64,000 nt of DNA from Fusobacteria bacterium ZRK30 (GTDB lineage Bacteria > Fusobacteriota > Fusobacteriia > Fusobacteriales > Fusobacteriaceae). The stretch is taken from NCBI GenBank assembly GCA_024628785.1, contig CP102404.1:806001-870000 (forward strand), written 5' to 3'. The notes under the pieces are model-generated. The model saw only the letters and a program-made list of their open reading frames with translations. It was not told the DNA's origin and searched no databases. Position numbers and translations under genes: made by a program. How positions within the stretch are numbered: position 1 is the first letter of the stretch; every line of letters starts with the position of its first letter. Shown here piece by piece: positions 44,936 to 53,129 of this stretch.

Positions 44936-47404
44936 ATGAAATTTATTATTTCAAGAGACAAACCAGCCCTGATATACAAGGGAACTGAAATTACGTATAA
45001 AGAATTAGTAAGAAGAATTTTATATTATTCAGATATGTTAAAATTAGAACATCCAGAGGATAAGGTATTAGTATTTTTAGAAAACCGGCCTGAGATCGCA
45101 TATGCTGTATTTTCAATCTGGGAAAAAAAAGGAATTTCCATCAATGTAGATGCTGGAAGTAGTGCTGCTGAAATCGCATATTTTTTAACCGATGCACAAC
45201 CAAAGTATCTATATACCAGTAATAAAAACTTAGAAGTTGCTGCAGAAGCACTTAAAATATCCGGATTGGATATCCCTATCATCAATTTAGATGAAGTAAA
45301 AGTTCCTGAAAATTTTATAGGTAAAAAAGACTATATTGAAGCTCCTGTGGGAGATCGAACTGTCCTACTTCTTTATACTTCAGGTACTACTGGAGATCCT
45401 AAAGGAGTTATGCTTACTATGGATAACCTCCTTTCCAATATCGATAATATTGCTAAAGTTGGTTTATACCGTGAAGTTGATCGAATCTTAGCCCTTTTAC
45501 CTATGCACCATGTCCTTCCACTTATGGGAAACTTGATCCTCCCTATAAAGATTGGAGGTACAGTTATTATCTTAGATGATCTCTCCTCTGCTGCCATTAA
45601 AGGTGCATTGCAGGAATATAAGATTACATTATTTATAGGAGTTCCTAGATTATGGGAGATGTTTCATAAGGGAATAATGGAAAAAATAAATGCTAACTTC
45701 ATCCCTAGAACACTATTTAAAATTGTTTCTAAAACAAACAATATAGAACTTGGTAGAAAGATATTTAAAAAAGTGCAAGATGGATTTGGCGGACACATGC
45801 ATATTATGGTTTCTGGAGGAGCTAAGATAGATCCACAGATCGTTAAAGATTTTAATACTCTGGGATTTAGAATGCTAGAAGGTTACGGTCTTACTGAAAC
45901 ATCTCCAATCCTTACATTTAACAGATATGATGATATAAGACCCGGATCTTGTGGTGGAGCACTTCCAGGAATCGAATTAAAAATAGCTGATGATGGCGAA
46001 ATTATTGCCCGTGGAAAAAACGTAATGAAGGGGTATTATAACAAACCGGAAGCTACAGCAGAAGTAATAGACAAAGATGGCTGGTTCCATACAGGAGATT
46101 TAGGGGAGATAAAAGACAGTTACCTTTACATTATAGGTAGAAAAAAAGAGATGATTGTCCTTCCAAACGGGAAAAATATCAATCCGCAAGATATAGAAAA
46201 CAGTATTATGAAAAAAACTAATTTAATTTCTGAATTAGCTGTTACTGAGCATAAAAGCCATCTAGTTGCAATTGTATATCCAAATTTTGCAGTTATTGAG
46301 CAGGAAGGCATAAAAAATATAAGTGAAGCTATCAAATGGAATGTTATAGATCCATATAATATCGAAGCTCCTAGCTATAGAAAAATATTAGATATCAAAA
46401 TTGTGCAGGAGGAACTGCCTAAAACAAGGCTGGGGAAACTTAGAAGATTTAAATTAAAAGACCTGTTAGAGGATAAAAAAAGAGTTGTAGAAAAAATAAC
46501 AGAACCAACTACAAAAGAATACTTAATATTGAAAAAATTCATAGAAAATTTAAAAGGAGTATCTTCTACACCAAAAGACCATTTTGAATTAGATCTAGGG
46601 ATGGATTCATTGGATTTTGTAGAGTTATTGTCATTTGTTGGAAATACATTCAATATTATCATCATGGAGGAAGAGCTTTCTCAGTACCCTACTTTATTTG
46701 ATCTGTCTAAATTTTTACATGACAAGGGAGTAGAAATTACAGAGAAGGAAAATGACTGGTCTAAAATACTAAATAAGGATATTGATGTTTTTATACCTAA
46801 ATCTAGTGCAGCCTTAAAATTTGCAAAGTGTATCTTGACTCCATTTTTTAAGGGATATATTAAAATAAATAAAAGCGGTTTAGATAATATAACTAATCAG
46901 CCGGCAATCTTCATAGGAAACCATCAAAGTTTCTTAGATGGTTTTATACTCAATACAGCTATGAACAAGAAAATTTTAGAAAATACCTATTACCTAGCTA
47001 TATCTAAACATTTTAACGGTTCATTGAAAAAATGGGGTGCTGACCATGGAAATATAATTCTTTTAGATTTAGATAATAACTTAAGTGAAACTTTACAAAC
47101 TGCTGCTATGGTTCTTCGTCAAGGAAAAAATTTAGTTATATTCCCTGAAGGGGCTAGAAGCAGGGATGGGGAGATGGCAGAATTTAAAAAAGCCTTTGCT
47201 ATACTAAGTAAAACTTTAAATATACCAGTTCAGCCATTTGTTATTGATGGTGCTTATAAATCTATGCCTATTGGAAGTAAGTTTCCAAAACCCACAAATG
47301 TTGACTTAGCATTCCTTCCGCCTCTATATCCTAAAGATTTAGAGATCGATGAAATTGTAAAAAATAGTGAAAACCTAGTTAAAAAATACCTAGAAAAGAA
47401 TTAA
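44936..47404 (+). CDS. acyl-CoA/ACP synthetase-ACP-acyltransferase fusion
   Basis: An 822-residue three-domain protein. Residues 1-530 are an AMP-forming ligase with the P-loop L-L-Y-T-S-G-T-T-G-D-P-K-G (about 144-156), the Y-G-L-T-E-T block and K-x-x-x-I core. Residues about 535-605 are a carrier-protein domain with the phosphopantetheine Ser in G-M-D-S-L-D-F. Residues about 630-820 are a PlsC-type acyltransferase with G-N-H-Q-S-F-L-D-G (H-x4-D) and F-P-E-G-A-R-S-R-D-G. It could activate a fatty acid, load it on its own carrier and transfer it to a lysophospholipid. That flow is inferred. The domain order differs from E. coli Aas and includes a built-in carrier. Confidence 0.9.
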   Translation: MKFIISRDKPALIYKGTEITYKELVRRILYYSDMLKLEHPEDKVLVFLENRPEIAYAVFSIWEKKGISINVDAGSSAAEIAYFLTDAQPKYLYTSNKNLEVAAEALKISGLDIPIINLDEVKVPENFIGKKDYIEAPVGDRTVLLLYTSGTTGDPKGVMLTMDNLLSNIDNIAKVGLYREVDRILALLPMHHVLPLMGNLILPIKIGGTVIILDDLSSAAIKGALQEYKITLFIGVPRLWEMFHKGIMEKINANFIPRTLFKIVSKTNNIELGRKIFKKVQDGFGGHMHIMVSGGAKIDPQIVKDFNTLGFRMLEGYGLTETSPILTFNRYDDIRPGSCGGALPGIELKIADDGEIIARGKNVMKGYYNKPEATAEVIDKDGWFHTGDLGEIKDSYLYIIGRKKEMIVLPNGKNINPQDIENSIMKKTNLISELAVTEHKSHLVAIVYPNFAVIEQEGIKNISEAIKWNVIDPYNIEAPSYRKILDIKIVQEELPKTRLGKLRRFKLKDLLEDKKRVVEKITEPTTKEYLILKKFIENLKGVSSTPKDHFELDLGMDSLDFVELLSFVGNTFNIIIMEEELSQYPTLFDLSKFLHDKGVEITEKENDWSKILNKDIDVFIPKSSAALKFAKCILTPFFKGYIKINKSGLDNITNQPAIFIGNHQSFLDGFILNTAMNKKILENTYYLAISKHFNGSLKKWGADHGNIILLDLDNNLSETLQTAAMVLRQGKNLVIFPEGARSRDGEMAEFKKAFAILSKTLNIPVQPFVIDGAYKSMPIGSKFPKPTNVDLAFLPPLYPKDLEIDEIVKNSENLVKKYLEKN

Positions 47405-47488
47405 GCTTTGATTTTTTTGAGGAAGTAAAAAAATTTAAATAATACAGCAAGATTGTTATTTAATTCACTTTGTAAGAAAGTTTTAATA

Positions 47489-47529
47489 AAAAGAGAAATT
47501 CCTATTAATTAGTAGGGGTTTCTCTTTTT
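47489..47529 (+). terminator. intrinsic terminator of the fusion gene
   Basis: Stem AAAAAGAGAAA…CCTA / TAGG…TTTCTCTTTTT with an internal mismatch, ending in a T-rich run. Confidence 0.75.
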
Positions 47530-47560
47530 ATTTGTTATAAACCAACTCTTTTCTACAACA

Positions 47561-47586
47561 AAAACGTTATCCGTTCCTAACGTTTT
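47561..47586. repeat. inverted repeat upstream of the AGCS carrier
   Basis: AAAACGTTA / TAACGTTTT, 9-bp perfect arms with an 8-bp spacer, about 90 bp upstream of the promoter. It may be an operator. The surrounding 390-bp gap (47405-47794) has no ORF that I accept. Confidence 0.45.
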
Positions 47587-47677
47587 CGACATCAAAATCA
47601 AAATATTTTTTTCACTAACTCCCAACCGGACAAATTTCGCTCTGTCCTAAAAACAAATAAAGTGTTTCTTTTCAGGT

Positions 47678-47706
47678 TTGACATCTTATTTGTAGGGTGC
47701 TATCCT
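47678..47706 (+). promoter_or_regulatory. promoter of the AGCS carrier gene
   Basis: TTGACA (47678-47683), 17-bp spacer, TATCCT (47701-47706), with an untranslated leader of about 80 nt. Confidence 0.65.
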
Positions 47707-47794
47707 TTAATTGTTACCAATGATAAAGACTATCGTTCCAATTATTCAGATCGAATTTCAATTATTTTAAATTGTATTTAAACGGAGGTATTTT

Positions 47795-49321
47795 ATGGAA
47801 AGTTTTATTAATCAGTTAAATGGTATTATTTGGTCACCGCTGCTTGTCTATCTTTGTCTGGGAGCAGGACTCTTCTTCACTTTAAAGATTGGAGGAGCAC
47901 AATTTTTTATGGTAAAAGAGATGATAAGATTATTATTAGGAAAAGATGTTAAGCCAGGAGAGAGATCCAAAGATTCAATAAGTGGATTTGAGGCAATGTG
48001 TATGTCGGTTTCTGGAAGGGTAGGAACAGGTAATATTGCAGGAGTTGCTACAGCTATTGCTTTAGGTGGACCGGGATCTATCTTTTGGTTATGGGTTATC
48101 TCACTTCTAGGTGCAGCTTCATCATATGTTGAATCTACATTGGGTCAATTATATAAAGAACAAATCGAAGGAGGATACAGGGGAGGTCCAGCTTACTACT
48201 TTAAAAAAGGTTTCTTAGGTGGTAAAGCTTGGTATGGTAACTTATTTGCTGTTGTAACTGTAGCCGGTATGTCACTATTTATGCCTTCTGTACAATCTAA
48301 TGTAATTGCAGGATCTATGCAGACAGCTACTGGAATCCCTACATGGGTAACTGGATTAGCGATTGTTACATTATTATCGATAATTATATTTGGTGGTGCA
48401 AAAAGAATAGCGAAATTTGCCGGTGTTGTAGTTCCATTTATGGCTATAGCTTATATCATCGTAGCTCTTATAGTACTCGCTTTAAATGCTGGAGATATTG
48501 TTCCATCATTAGTATTAATCGTTAGATCTGCATTTGGTCAAGAAGAAGCCTTTGCCGGTATCGTAGGTAGTGCTGTTATGTGGGGAGTTAAAAGAGGAAT
48601 TTACTCCAATGAAGCTGGTCAGGGTACCGGTCCTGCATCTGCCGCTGCTGCAGACACTTCACATCCTGCTAAACAAGGATTAATTCAAGCTTTCTCTATC
48701 TATATAGATTCTGTATTTGTATGTACTGCAACTGCATTGATGATCATCATCACTGGCGCTTACAAAGTTTTCAGCCCTACTGGAAAAGAGATCTACTCTG
48801 GATTTGGATCTTCTGCTGAGATGACTGCCTCTACAATTGGACCACTTAATACAACTGCAGCATTGGATGCTGGTATTGGTTATGGAGCATATATCGTAGC
48901 AATAGCTATCATGTTCTTTGCCTTTACAACAATATTAGCCTATTTCTGGAATGGTGACTCAGCTGCAGTCTATCTATTTGGAGATGAAGCTTCTGGTAAA
49001 AAAATTAGAAAGATATTAACTATCGTATTTTTAGGATTCACATTCTTAGGTACAATTATGTCTGGTGGTATGGCTTGGACATTGGGTGACATTGGTGTAG
49101 GAATGATGGCATGGGTTAATATAGTAGGTATTTTAGTTATGTATAAACCGACTATAATATGTCTAAAAGATTATAAAGCTAGAATGAAAAATGGAACCCA
49201 AGATGACTGGGACTTCAATCCAAATGAAATTGGAATTCAAGGAAGCTTTAAACTCTGGGATGACATAAGAATAGAAGGCAGAGATTTAGAACCAGCCGAG
49301 GTAGAATTAGAGATCTCGTAA
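47795..49321 (+). CDS. sodium:alanine/amino-acid symporter (AGCS family)
   Basis: A 508-residue inner-membrane carrier that takes up alanine, glycine or a related amino acid with sodium. About eleven hydrophobic segments are visible. The family signatures are G-R-V-G-T-G-N-I-A-G-V-A-T-A-I (about 73-87), G-G-P-G-S-I-F-W-L-W, and S-N-E-A-G-Q-G-T-G-P near 271. Length and order are normal. Substrate choice cannot be read from sequence. Strong GGAGG ribosome site, own promoter and terminator. Confidence 0.93.
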   Translation: MESFINQLNGIIWSPLLVYLCLGAGLFFTLKIGGAQFFMVKEMIRLLLGKDVKPGERSKDSISGFEAMCMSVSGRVGTGNIAGVATAIALGGPGSIFWLWVISLLGAASSYVESTLGQLYKEQIEGGYRGGPAYYFKKGFLGGKAWYGNLFAVVTVAGMSLFMPSVQSNVIAGSMQTATGIPTWVTGLAIVTLLSIIIFGGAKRIAKFAGVVVPFMAIAYIIVALIVLALNAGDIVPSLVLIVRSAFGQEEAFAGIVGSAVMWGVKRGIYSNEAGQGTGPASAAAADTSHPAKQGLIQAFSIYIDSVFVCTATALMIIITGAYKVFSPTGKEIYSGFGSSAEMTASTIGPLNTTAALDAGIGYGAYIVAIAIMFFAFTTILAYFWNGDSAAVYLFGDEASGKKIRKILTIVFLGFTFLGTIMSGGMAWTLGDIGVGMMAWVNIVGILVMYKPTIICLKDYKARMKNGTQDDWDFNPNEIGIQGSFKLWDDIRIEGRDLEPAEVELEIS

Positions 49322-49332
49322 TATTAAAATTT

Positions 49333-49370
49333 AAAGCCATAAACAAAATCATTTGTTTATGGCTTTTTTA
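49333..49370 (+). terminator. intrinsic terminator of the AGCS carrier
   Basis: Perfect 15-bp stem AAAGCCATAAACAAA / TTTGTTTATGGCTTT followed by a T-run. Confidence 0.9.
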
Positions 49371-49411
49371 TTGTATAATTATACTAGAAAAAATAATTAG
49401 GAGGAGTAAAT

Positions 49412-49999
49412 ATGAGTGATTTTAATGAACGTGCAAAAGATTGGGATACAGAGTCAAAAATAGAGCGTAGCAATGCAATTGCCAAATCAATAAAAAACAA
49501 TATAAAATTAAAGAAAAATATGAACATTTTAGACTTTGGATGTGGTACCGGACTTCTAATTTTCCCATTAATAGAGGAAGTCGGAGCAGTCCATGGGATA
49601 GATTTGGCTTCTAATATGTTAGATATTTTAAATGAAAAAGGCAAAAATCACAAAAATTTAACCACAGAACTTACAGGAATATTTGACATCACCTCAACCT
49701 TTGACCTGATTATGAGTTCTATGGTTATGCACCATATTGAAGATATATCAAAATTAGCAAAAAAACTATATGATTCTTTAAACCCTAATGGGATGATAGC
49801 TATCGCAGATCTAATGGAAGAAGATGGTTCATTTCATGATTCATTAGATGGAATTTATGCCTTGGGATTCTCAAATGAATTTTTAGAGAAAATTTTTAAA
49901 GGTGCAGGATTTAAAGAGATAAAAATAGTTGAAAATATTTTTATTATGGAAAAAAACAATAAAAATTATCCGTTATTCTTACTTGTAGGGAAAAAATGA
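49412..49999 (+). CDS. class I SAM-dependent methyltransferase
   Basis: A 195-residue cytosolic enzyme. Motif I is L-D-F-G-C-G-T-G-L-L (about residues 43-52), the acidic ribose-binding position is in G-I-D-L-A-S-N-M-L, and S-S-M-V-M-H-H-I resembles the UbiE/Methyltransf_11 post-motif. The substrate is unknown. Its stop overlaps the next ATG by 4 nt (ATGA), so it is translated with the YgjP-like peptidase. Confidence 0.85.
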   Translation: MSDFNERAKDWDTESKIERSNAIAKSIKNNIKLKKNMNILDFGCGTGLLIFPLIEEVGAVHGIDLASNMLDILNEKGKNHKNLTTELTGIFDITSTFDLIMSSMVMHHIEDISKLAKKLYDSLNPNGMIAIADLMEEDGSFHDSLDGIYALGFSNEFLEKIFKGAGFKEIKIVENIFIMEKNNKNYPLFLLVGKK

Positions 50000-50661
50000 T
50001 AAAAAAATATAAAATAGTTATTGGAAATAAAGAACGTGAACTGAGTATAATAAAGAAAAAGAAAAAAAATATCTCCCTTCAGGTAAAACCATCTATGGAG
50101 ATCATCTTAAGTATTCCTATAAGAATATCCTACTCCTACGGATTAAAATTAATAGAAACAAAATCTGCATGGATAGAGGAAAAATTGGAAAAATATGCCT
50201 CTGTACTTGATAACTCAGGGATCTATTATCTGGGTAAACTCTATTCTTTGAAGAGAGAAAAATCCGAGGTTCCCATAAAAATAATGGGACAAGATATAAT
50301 TTTTAATGACTCAGAAGAGTTTGATTTCCATTTAAATGAATGGTATCATCAAAAAATAAAAAGGATTTTAGAGGGATATCTCGAAAAATATACTAAACTT
50401 ATGAAACTTTATCCAAAGAAAATAAAGATTAAGCCATTAAAATCTGCATGGGGAATATGCTATTCCAGCGGAACTATTACTTTTAACCTTAATCTTGTAA
50501 AAATACCACTAAATATTATTGAATATTTGGTGGTACACGAACTAGGTCACCTAAAACATCCTAACCATTCCAAGGAATATTGGGAATATATAGGCAAATA
50601 TATAGAAGATCCAAAATCTCACCGTAGATGGCTGAGAAAAAATGGATATAAATTTATATAA
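49996..50661 (+). CDS. YgjP-type zinc metallopeptidase (DUF45)
   Basis: A 221-residue protein. The zinc-binding motif H-E-L-G-H-L is in Y-L-V-V-H-E-L-G-H-L-K-H-P-N-H-S (about 176-191), with the third ligand His following. The upstream K-S-A-W-G-I-C-Y-S-S-G-T-I-T-F-N is the YgjP/WLM-like hallmark. The N-terminal half (K-K-K-K-K-N-I-S-L-Q-V) is also family-typical. It overlaps the methyltransferase by 4 nt and leads into the HNH gene within 13 nt, so these form an operon. Confidence 0.88.
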   Translation: MIKKYKIVIGNKERELSIIKKKKKNISLQVKPSMEIILSIPIRISYSYGLKLIETKSAWIEEKLEKYASVLDNSGIYYLGKLYSLKREKSEVPIKIMGQDIIFNDSEEFDFHLNEWYHQKIKRILEGYLEKYTKLMKLYPKKIKIKPLKSAWGICYSSGTITFNLNLVKIPLNIIEYLVVHELGHLKHPNHSKEYWEYIGKYIEDPKSHRRWLRKNGYKFI

Positions 50662-50673
50662 GGGGGAAACCTT

Positions 50674-51401
50674 ATGGGATAGATGAACTTATTAAAAGAA
50701 AAGAAGAAGTTGCATACAGAATAATCAAAGGGGATTTTAAAAGTAAGATCCCCTTTAGTATTACCGAAAAAAGAATTAATAAGATATTTAAAGTTAAGGG
50801 AAAACGATATGAAAGACATAAAATTATAGATTCAAACTTTACATATGCTGACAATCAATGGATAAAACATCTATTTGAACATCGCTGTTTTAATTGTGGG
50901 AGTAAAAAAAACCTGCAAATAGATCATCATATGCCCCTATCCCTGGGATATGGATTGAAAATAGGTGATATGTATAACGCAGTTCTCCTCTGTAAGAGGT
51001 GTAATAATCAAAAGAGCAGTCTCCTACCTACAAAGTTCTATACGCCATCCCAGCTTAAAATTTTAGAAACAGTTTATGATATTTCTACTCATAAAAACAA
51101 ATATACAGACAATTATAAAAATATAGATATTGAAAATATCATAGATCTCTACGAGAAATCCCTTAAAGATAAAGCACTACTATATTTAGATTATTTGGAT
51201 TATTTATGGAACCAGAAAAAAACATCTAAATACAGATTAAAAAAAGGGAATTTTTATAAGGTCTACTATACCAATGAACAAAGACTTCAAACAATCTGCG
51301 GTAAAATAAAATATAATTTTTTGTTAGGGAAACTAGATATAGACAGTCGAAAAGTACGTTTAAGAGATATTAAAGGGGTGATCTTATGGAGATGTCATTA
51401 A
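50674..51401 (+). CDS. HNH endonuclease, start apparently frameshifted
   Basis: The reading frame encoding an HNH nuclease is open from before 50679 to 51401 but has no ATG, GTG or TTG until 50931. That late ATG lies inside the nuclease motif and would remove its C-F-N-C-G and first His (L-Q-I-D-H-H). A strong ribosome site AAGGGGG and ATG at 50674 sit where the start should be, but read M-G-stop. One extra G in the ATGGG run would give M-G-I-D-E-L-I-K-R-K in frame. The rest is intact: C-F-N-C-G, D-H-H-M-P-L-S-L-G and L-L-C-K-R-C-N-N-Q-K (about 68-105), then a helical C-terminus. It is either a one-base deletion, homopolymer variation, or a sequencing error. Confidence 0.7.
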
Positions 51402-52999
51402 AGATATTATTTAATACTATCGGTGGATTAAGCATCTTCCTCTATGGGATGTTTCGAATGTCTGACAGTATACAAAAATTAGCAGGGCAAAAACTAAGAA
51501 ATATCATAAATAGTATGACTTCTAATAGAATCATGGGGTTGGGAGTAGGAGCTACTATCACTGCTATTATTCAGTCTTCATCTATCACGACGGTTATGGT
51601 CGTGGGGTTTGTAAATGCAAATCTTATGACCCTGAGACAGGCTATAGGTATAATTTTAGGTGCAGATATAGGAACTACTATTACAGGATGGCTCTTAGTT
51701 TTAAAAATCGGTAAATACGGCTTACCTATAGCAGGAATCGGTATCTTTCTTTTTCTTTTTCATAGATCATCCAGGTGGAAGCAAAGGGGTAATTTGATCT
51801 TAGGAATCGGAATGATTTTCTTTGGATTAGAACTAATGAAACTTGGAATTAGACCCCTTAAAGATCTTCCGGCATTTATAGAGCTATTTAGTAAATTTGA
51901 AGCCTCCAATTTTCAAGGTGTTATTTTATCTGCTGTTATGGGAGCATTCCTTACAGCTATTTTACAATCATCTTCAGCCACTGTAGGAATAACTATGGCT
52001 ATGGCAAGTCAAGGTCTTCTAAGTCCTAACAGTGCCGTAGCTCTGGTCCTAGGAGAAAATATCGGAACTACTATCACTGCTTTTCTAGCATCTCTTACTG
52101 GATCTACCAGTGCTAAAAAGGCAGCTTATGCCCATATCAGTATAAAGATAATTGGAGTTTCAATTATTATTCCACTATTTTTTTTCTATGTAAGGTTTAT
52201 TGCTTCCATAGCCAGCCCAGAGGAAGATATCGTTAAATATATTGCAATTTCCCATACTTTATTTAATGTTTTCATCGCCTTATTATTTTTACCATTTACA
52301 ACTAAATTAGAAAAATTACTTAATTATATTATTCCAGAAAGTCAACAAAATTTAAATTTAGAAATTGATGACGATAACCTAGCTAAAGTTCCATTTATTG
52401 TTTTAGAAAAATCTAAACTTTTAATCTCCAGGATGAACGATATATATTCACAAGCTTTTCATGATTTTGGAATACTTATCTCAAATGATTTTGAGAAGTG
52501 TGATAGATGTGTAGATGGATTGTTTAAAGCTGAACAAGAATTAGACGAGATTCAGATCATCATAACCGATTCATTGACCTCTGTTCTCAGACACAGTGAT
52601 TCCAATAAATCCGTCCTAGAAGTAAGATACCATTTAGAGTTAGCAGATTTTTATGAATCTTTAGGAGATTATGAAGCTAGTTTAGCCAAACAATACCTGC
52701 AATTAAAAAGAGATGACCTGCATTTTCATCCTCACAGAAAAAAAGCTATTTTAAAGATTCACTCTTTGATAAATAAACTAAATTCTGAATTTTCTGATCT
52801 ATTAAAATATCCAGATAACAATAAAATAAAAGACCTTATTAAAAGGTCTGAACATATTAATCAAACCCTGCAGTTTAATAAAAAAAAGGAAAATACCATG
52901 GAAATTCATATTTATTTTAGAATAATGGAGAAATTAAGAAGGATAAACAGACATCTGCTATTTATAATGAGATCCGTTGAAAAATATAACAATCTTTAA
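51386..52999 (+). CDS. Na+/phosphate cotransporter family (NptA-like) with PhoU-like tail
   Basis: A 537-residue protein. Two inverted membrane halves each carry the Q-S-S-S signature: I-I-Q-S-S-S-I-T-T-V (about 52) and I-L-Q-S-S-S-A-T-V-G (about 193), plus the G-T-T-I-T motif after each. The C-terminal 190 residues are cytoplasmic helices resembling PhoU. ATG 51386 has AAGGGGTG upstream and overlaps the HNH gene by 16 nt, so it is in the same transcript. It should import phosphate with sodium; other anions are possible. Confidence 0.9.
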   Translation: MEMSLKILFNTIGGLSIFLYGMFRMSDSIQKLAGQKLRNIINSMTSNRIMGLGVGATITAIIQSSSITTVMVVGFVNANLMTLRQAIGIILGADIGTTITGWLLVLKIGKYGLPIAGIGIFLFLFHRSSRWKQRGNLILGIGMIFFGLELMKLGIRPLKDLPAFIELFSKFEASNFQGVILSAVMGAFLTAILQSSSATVGITMAMASQGLLSPNSAVALVLGENIGTTITAFLASLTGSTSAKKAAYAHISIKIIGVSIIIPLFFFYVRFIASIASPEEDIVKYIAISHTLFNVFIALLFLPFTTKLEKLLNYIIPESQQNLNLEIDDDNLAKVPFIVLEKSKLLISRMNDIYSQAFHDFGILISNDFEKCDRCVDGLFKAEQELDEIQIIITDSLTSVLRHSDSNKSVLEVRYHLELADFYESLGDYEASLAKQYLQLKRDDLHFHPHRKKAILKIHSLINKLNSEFSDLLKYPDNNKIKDLIKRSEHINQTLQFNKKKENTMEIHIYFRIMEKLRRINRHLLFIMRSVEKYNNL

Positions 53000-53068
53000 A
53001 ATTAATTGCGGCTCTTCTATCTAAGAACAACTTTATAATTATCAGTTAAATTTTACCAATAGCTTCGT

Positions 53069-53096
53069 TTGGAATAACGTAAAAATGGAGTATACT
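53069..53096 (+). promoter_or_regulatory. promoter of the first permease gene
   Basis: TTGGAA, 16-bp spacer, TATACT (53091-53096). The -10 context (GAGTATACT-AGATTATTAAA) is shared with the second permease promoter. Confidence 0.55.
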
Positions 53097-53129
53097 CAGA
53101 TTATTAAATAAAAAAAACGAGGTGATATT

